NCBI GenBank assembly: GCA_964619675.1
Contig: CAZUEO010000007.1
Span: forward strand, 22,269-86,268
DNA: 64,000 bases
Source: JAPLMW01 sp964619675
GTDB taxonomy: Bacteria > Planctomycetota > Phycisphaerae > Sedimentisphaerales > UBA12454
Direction: 5' to 3'
A program made the position numbers and the translations under genes. Below the pieces are notes generated by a model. It did no database searches and was not told the origin of the DNA. It saw nothing but the letters and a program-made list of their open reading frames with translations. Positions 60,567 through 64,000 of this stretch are shown piece after piece (the first letter of the stretch is position 1; every line of letters begins with the position of its first letter).

Positions 60567-61937
60567 ATGACAGGAAAAAGCTTAAAGAGTATTTTTACGC
60601 TGTTTGTCTGTCTTGTCCTGTCGGAAGGTACGGTCAGTCAGGTAATTGCCGGCTCGCCTCGCGGCGAAGCGGCGGGCTGGGAGCAGGTCCCCAAAATTTT
60701 GAGCAGGATTAAAACCCCGACGTTCACGGACAGGGATTTCAATATCACCGATTATGGCGCGGCTGGCGATGGAAAAACAGACTGCAGCGAAGCCTTCAGG
60801 CAGGCGATATCAGCCGCTAATAAGGCCGGCGGCGGACGAGTAGTCGTTCCGGCAGGCTCTTTTCTGACAGGCGCGATTCATCTCAAAAGCAACGTCAACC
60901 TGTACGTTCCCCAGGGCGCTGTTATAAAATTTTCAGCCGACCCAAATTCGTATCTGCCGGCAGTTTATACCCGCTGGGAAGGCGTCGAGTGTATAAATTA
61001 CTCGCCTTTTATTTATGCCTATAAACAAAAAAACATCGCTATAACAGGCAAAGGAATCCTCGACGGACAGGGAGAAAACTGGTGGAAGTGGAAAAGAACT
61101 TATGAAGACCGCCAGTCACTGTTTAAACATGGCCAGGACTGCACACCAGTCAAAAAGAGACAATACGGCGGCAAAACATTAAGACCAAATATGATTGAAC
61201 CATACAAATGCGAAAACATTCTTATAGAAGGCGTAACAATCAGGAACGGCCCTTTCTGGCATATTCATCCGGTACTCTCGCAGAATATTACCATTAAGAA
61301 TGTAAAGGTTGAAGGTCGGGGACCCAATAATGACGGCTGCAATCCTGAATCGTGCAAAGATGTTCTTATCGAAGGCTGCTATTTTAACACGGGCGATGAC
61401 TGTATCGCGATAAAATCGGGCAGAAACAACGATGGCAGACGAGTAAACAAGCCATCTGAAAACATTGTCATCCGGGATTGCCTTATGAAAGCCGGGCATG
61501 GCGGAGTAGTCATCGGCAGCGAAATGAGCGGAAGCATCAGAAACGTTTTTGCTGAAAACTGCATAATGGACAGCCCGAACCTAAACCAGGCACTGCGAAT
61601 CAAGACCAATTCACATCGCGGCGGCTTCGTGGAAAACGTCTATGCAAGAAATATCGCTGTTGGGCAGGTAAGCGAGGCGGTATTAAAAGTCAACTTCCAT
61701 TACGAAGAAGGCGACACAGGCAAATTTACGCCGAAAGTTCGAAACATCAATATGGAAAACATTATCTGCAAAAAAAGCAAATACGCACTGTTCCTTAAAG
61801 GCTATGAGCGTTCGCCGATAGCCGATGTCCGCCTGAAAAATTGCACCTTTGATAACGTCGAAAGTGCCGATATAATTGATAACGTAAGAAATCTGGTTCT
61901 GGAAAATGTGAAAATAAACGGGTCTGTAAAAAAATGA
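60567..61937 (+). CDS. glycoside hydrolase family 28 (polygalacturonase-like), exported
   Basis: 456 residues. A signal peptide (about 1-29), then FNITDYGAAGDGKTDCSEAF, the usual opening of GH28. Catalytic motifs: NNDGCNPES (about 254-262, the NxD Asp), GDDCIAIKSG (Asp pair 277-278), GHGGVVIGSE (310-319, His) and RIKTNSHRGG (344-353). The parallel beta-helix cuts galacturonan or related uronic-acid polymers outside the cytoplasm. It stands between xseA and xseB, which are normally adjacent. AAGGA lies 8-9 bases before the ATG. Substrate, pectin versus other polyuronide, is not decided. Confidence 0.9.
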   Translation: MTGKSLKSIFTLFVCLVLSEGTVSQVIAGSPRGEAAGWEQVPKILSRIKTPTFTDRDFNITDYGAAGDGKTDCSEAFRQAISAANKAGGGRVVVPAGSFLTGAIHLKSNVNLYVPQGAVIKFSADPNSYLPAVYTRWEGVECINYSPFIYAYKQKNIAITGKGILDGQGENWWKWKRTYEDRQSLFKHGQDCTPVKKRQYGGKTLRPNMIEPYKCENILIEGVTIRNGPFWHIHPVLSQNITIKNVKVEGRGPNNDGCNPESCKDVLIEGCYFNTGDDCIAIKSGRNNDGRRVNKPSENIVIRDCLMKAGHGGVVIGSEMSGSIRNVFAENCIMDSPNLNQALRIKTNSHRGGFVENVYARNIAVGQVSEAVLKVNFHYEEGDTGKFTPKVRNINMENIICKKSKYALFLKGYERSPIADVRLKNCTFDNVESADIIDNVRNLVLENVKINGSVKK

Positions 61938-61959
61938 TTCGTCAGGCAGGAGTTTATTT

Positions 61960-62181
61960 ATGGCTGAAAAGAAAGAAAATAACGATATAAGCAAATTGTC
62001 GTTCGAGCAGGCAATAAAGAAACTAACCGATATAGTTTCCAAAATTGAAGAAGGTCAAATCTCGCTTGAACAGAGCCTGACCCAGTACGAGCAGGGAATG
62101 GAGCTTATAAAACACTGCCGGGGCATCCTGCAAAAAGCCGAAAAGAAAATCGAAGAAATATCGAAGGAAAAAGAGAAATAA
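61960..62181 (+). CDS. xseB: exodeoxyribonuclease VII small subunit
   Basis: 73 residues, the normal XseB size. The core LSFEQAIKKLTDIVSKIEEG and SLEQSLTQYEQGMELIKHC match the family: two helices that bind the XseA coiled coil. The Lys/Glu-rich ends are typical. It is 22 bases after the GH28 gene and 1.4 kb from xseA, so it is likely cotranscribed with both if the pectinase is read through. Confidence 0.93.
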   Translation: MAEKKENNDISKLSFEQAIKKLTDIVSKIEEGQISLEQSLTQYEQGMELIKHCRGILQKAEKKIEEISKEKEK

Positions 62182-62183
62182 CG

Positions 62184-62268
62184 TCAAACGGTTGCGGTTA
62201 CGCGACTCGTTACGGTTACGTTAAACGTAAAACGATAGACGAAACGAGCGTCGCAACCGATTAACGAA
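62184..62268. repeat. palindromic dispersed repeat, copy near xseB
   Basis: Arms CGGTTGCG (62189-62196) and CGCAACCG (62252-62259) are exact inverses. The centre has repeated GTTACG units and TTAAACGTAAAACG then GACGAAACGAGC, shared with 38234-38385. Between xseB and tRNA-Leu. Confidence 0.6.
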
Positions 62269-62285
62269 ATACGGATTTTAATTAT

Positions 62286-62369
62286 GCGAGCGTGGCGGAA
62301 CTGGCATACGCGCAAGGCTTAGGACCTTGTGTCCGAAAGGACGTGGAGGTTCGACTCCTCTCGCTCGCA
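62286..62369 (+). tRNA. tRNA-Leu (anticodon UAG)
   Basis: A complete class II tRNA. Acceptor GCGAGCG / CGCTCGC with discriminator A at 62369; anticodon stem CAAGG / CCTTG with loop CTTAGGA, giving UAG (Leu); long variable arm GTCC-GAAA-GGAC; T-loop TTCGACT. CCA is not encoded; T residues follow. Confidence 0.96.
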
Positions 62370-62381
62370 TTTTTAGCGGTA

Positions 62382-64000
62382 TTATTTGGAGGTTTTTCTG
62401 GCCGCCCGGCGACGGTCTTCTTCTTTCAGGAAACGCTTGCGAATTCGAATTGAATTGGGACAAACCTCGACAAGCTCATCGGCCTGGATGTATTCCATCG
62501 CCAGTTCAAGGCTCATTTTTCTCGCCGGTCTGACCTGTGCCGCATCATCCTTGCTCGCCGCACGAATGTTAGTAAGCTGTTTGGGTTTTGCCGCATTCAC
62601 AGGGATATCATTATCCTTGCAGTGTTCGCCGACCACCTGGCCTTCATATACCGTTTCGCCCGGCTCAACAAAAAAAATACCCCTGTCGTATAAGGCATCA
62701 AGCGCGTAAGCTGTAACCGCACCCGTAGTAGTAGCAATCATAACGCCTGACTTTCGCTGAGGAATCGAGCCCCGCATCGGCTCGTATCTTTCAAACGAAT
62801 GATGCATAATAGCCTTACCGCCGGTAGCGTTCATCATCCTTGCTTGCAGGCCGAACAGACCGCGGGATGGTATGAGAAATTCCATATGAACAAAATCGCT
62901 CGCCCCGCTTTTAGCGTCCATTTTAACAACTTCGCTGCGCCGTTCGCCAAGGAGACTCATCACCGAACTCTGGCAATCAAAGGGGCAATCTATCGCAAGC
63001 AGTTCTATCGGCTCATGATGTATGTCGTCAACTATTTTCAAAATTACTTCCGGTTTGCCGACACAAATCTCGTATTCTTCGCGCCGCATGTTCTCAAGCA
63101 GTATTCCAAGATGCATCAGGCCTCTGCCTGAAACAATAAATTCCTCAGGCGTCTGGCCCGGCTCTACTCTCAATGCAACATTATGCTGAAGCTCCTTTTC
63201 AAGTCTTTCGCCAATTTGTCTGCCGGTAACATATTTGCCGTCCCTGCCTGCGAATGGCCCATCGTTGACCCTGAACGTCATCGACATCGTCGGCTCATCG
63301 ACAGCGATAACGGCAAGTTTCGAAGGATTGTCCGCACAGGCGATAGTATTGGCTATATCGACAGGGTCAAGGCCCGATACCGCACATATATCGCCTGCCA
63401 AAACAGTCTGAACCTGCTTTCGGCCCAGGCCGTCAAATAAATGAACCTGCATAACTTTCTGCAGGGTATGCACATTATAAGCGTCAATTACCGTAACTTT
63501 TTGGCCTTCGCTTATCCGGCCGGCAAAGACCCTGCCTATCGCAATTTTCCCCACGTAATCTGAGTATTCAAGACTTGTTACGAGCATTTGCAGCGGAGCG
63601 TCAGGGGCGGCCTTTGGCGGAGGAACTTTACTTATAATAGTTTCAAATACTATCTGCATGTTATTAGTTTTCTTTTCAGGGTCCCTCGTCGCCCAGCCCT
63701 GCCTTGCGGATGCGTAAATAACGGGAAAATCGAGAGAATTATCGTCGGCGCCGAGCTGAACAAGCAAATCGAATATCTCGTTGACAACTTCGTGAGGTCT
63801 GCTGTTTTCGCGGTCTATCTTGTTGACAACAACTATGGGTTTTAACTTATTTTCAAGAGCCTTGGCTAAAACAAATCTCGTCTGCGGCATAGGCCCTTCG
63901 AAGGCATCTACTAAAAGCAGAACACCGTCGGCCATTTTCAAAACACGTTCAACTTCGCCGCCAAAATCAGCATGGCCGGGTGTGTCGATTATATTGATTT
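62382..64000 (-). CDS. typA: translational GTPase TypA/BipA, C-terminal part (partial)
   Basis: About 540 codons are in the window and the N-terminus lies beyond base 64000. G3 DTPGHADFGGEVERVLKMAD and G4 NKIDREN are visible, then EF-G-like domains: EYSDYVGKIAIGRVFAG (domain II), VEPGQTPEEFIVSGRGLMHL (domain III) and IPSRGLFGLQARMMNATGG (domain V), ending with the BipA-specific C-terminal domain (KMSLELAMEYIQADELVEV). TypA/BipA binds the ribosome and helps 50S assembly and stress adaptation. It is convergent with tRNA-Leu, 12 bases away. Confidence 0.95.
   Translation of the reverse strand, partial: INIIDTPGHADFGGEVERVLKMADGVLLLVDAFEGPMPQTRFVLAKALENKLKPIVVVNKIDRENSRPHEVVNEIFDLLVQLGADDNSLDFPVIYASARQGWATRDPEKKTNNMQIVFETIISKVPPPKAAPDAPLQMLVTSLEYSDYVGKIAIGRVFAGRISEGQKVTVIDAYNVHTLQKVMQVHLFDGLGRKQVQTVLAGDICAVSGLDPVDIANTIACADNPSKLAVIAVDEPTMSMTFRVNDGPFAGRDGKYVTGRQIGERLEKELQHNVALRVEPGQTPEEFIVSGRGLMHLGILLENMRREEYEICVGKPEVILKIVDDIHHEPIELLAIDCPFDCQSSVMSLLGERRSEVVKMDAKSGASDFVHMEFLIPSRGLFGLQARMMNATGGKAIMHHSFERYEPMRGSIPQRKSGVMIATTTGAVTAYALDALYDRGIFFVEPGETVYEGQVVGEHCKDNDIPVNAAKPKQLTNIRAASKDDAAQVRPARKMSLELAMEYIQADELVEVCPNSIRIRKRFLKEEDRRRAARKTSK

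Noticed and set aside
59156..61937. Phage or island boundary at tRNA-Leu to explain the GH28 gene
   Set aside because: No integrase and no repeat of the tRNA 3' end were found in the neighbourhood; housekeeping genes lie on both sides.

Overview
The window looks like a chromosomal segment of a Planctomycetota bacterium, probably class Phycisphaerae (Sedimentisphaerales-like). This is inferred from the protein families present: type II secretion/pilus genes, Phycisphaerae-style exported proteins ending in short dockerin-like repeats (GDLNGDC...), an HNH-AP2 endonuclease, YkgJ cysteine-cluster proteins and a gliding-type ABC operon. No rRNA is present to settle it. One 10-N assembly gap (16681-16690) breaks purA.

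Region 1 (1-5.6 kb): a reverse-strand secretion/pilus operon (ATPase E, two F-type membrane proteins, two pseudopilins, the last cut by the window edge). It diverges from a sigma factor and its zinc-binding anti-sigma-like partner. Region 2 (5.5-9.4 kb): gatC-gatA-gatB plus a Nudix protein. Region 3 (9.5-21.5 kb): a lone short lipoyl acyltransferase (E2), then a long reverse-strand housekeeping run: pgpA, a kinase-like membrane protein, two unknowns, purA, uppS, cdsA, phoH, HD hydrolase, ybeY, recO. Region 4 (21.6-31.3 kb): AsmA-like protein, dgt-like, HIT, two related lipoproteins, ilvD, two YkgJ proteins and small conserved proteins.

Region 5 (31-42 kb) is the most plastic. A GldA/GldF/GldG-like ABC operon ending in a DUF4340 protein has a 1071-residue restriction-modification enzyme lodged inside it. 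At its 5' end an HNH-AP2 endonuclease ORF runs in frame, through a palindromic repeat, into the ABC ATPase. Just upstream lies a complete 2375-bp IS1-family element (39310-41684). It has 16-bp terminal inverted repeats, a 9-bp target duplication, and passenger genes next to its transposase.

Region 6 (41.7-49.7 kb): a good promoter and a hairpin-rich leader precede a likely operon of VTC polyphosphate polymerase, DUF4956 protein, HlyD-like adaptor and TolC-like lipoprotein. Two exported dockerin-bearing proteins follow (lamin-tail, and ELWxxDGT repeats). Region 7 (50-53.6 kb): a gene-poor stretch with a candidate structured RNA, then rny-ymdB. Region 8 (53.9-59.1 kb): a 1247-residue exported beta-propeller/DUF7901 protein and a beta-helix protein, bracketed by near-identical terminators. 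Region 9 (59.1-64 kb): xseA and xseB split by a GH28 pectinase gene, a palindromic repeat, tRNA-Leu(UAG) and the 3' part of typA/bipA.
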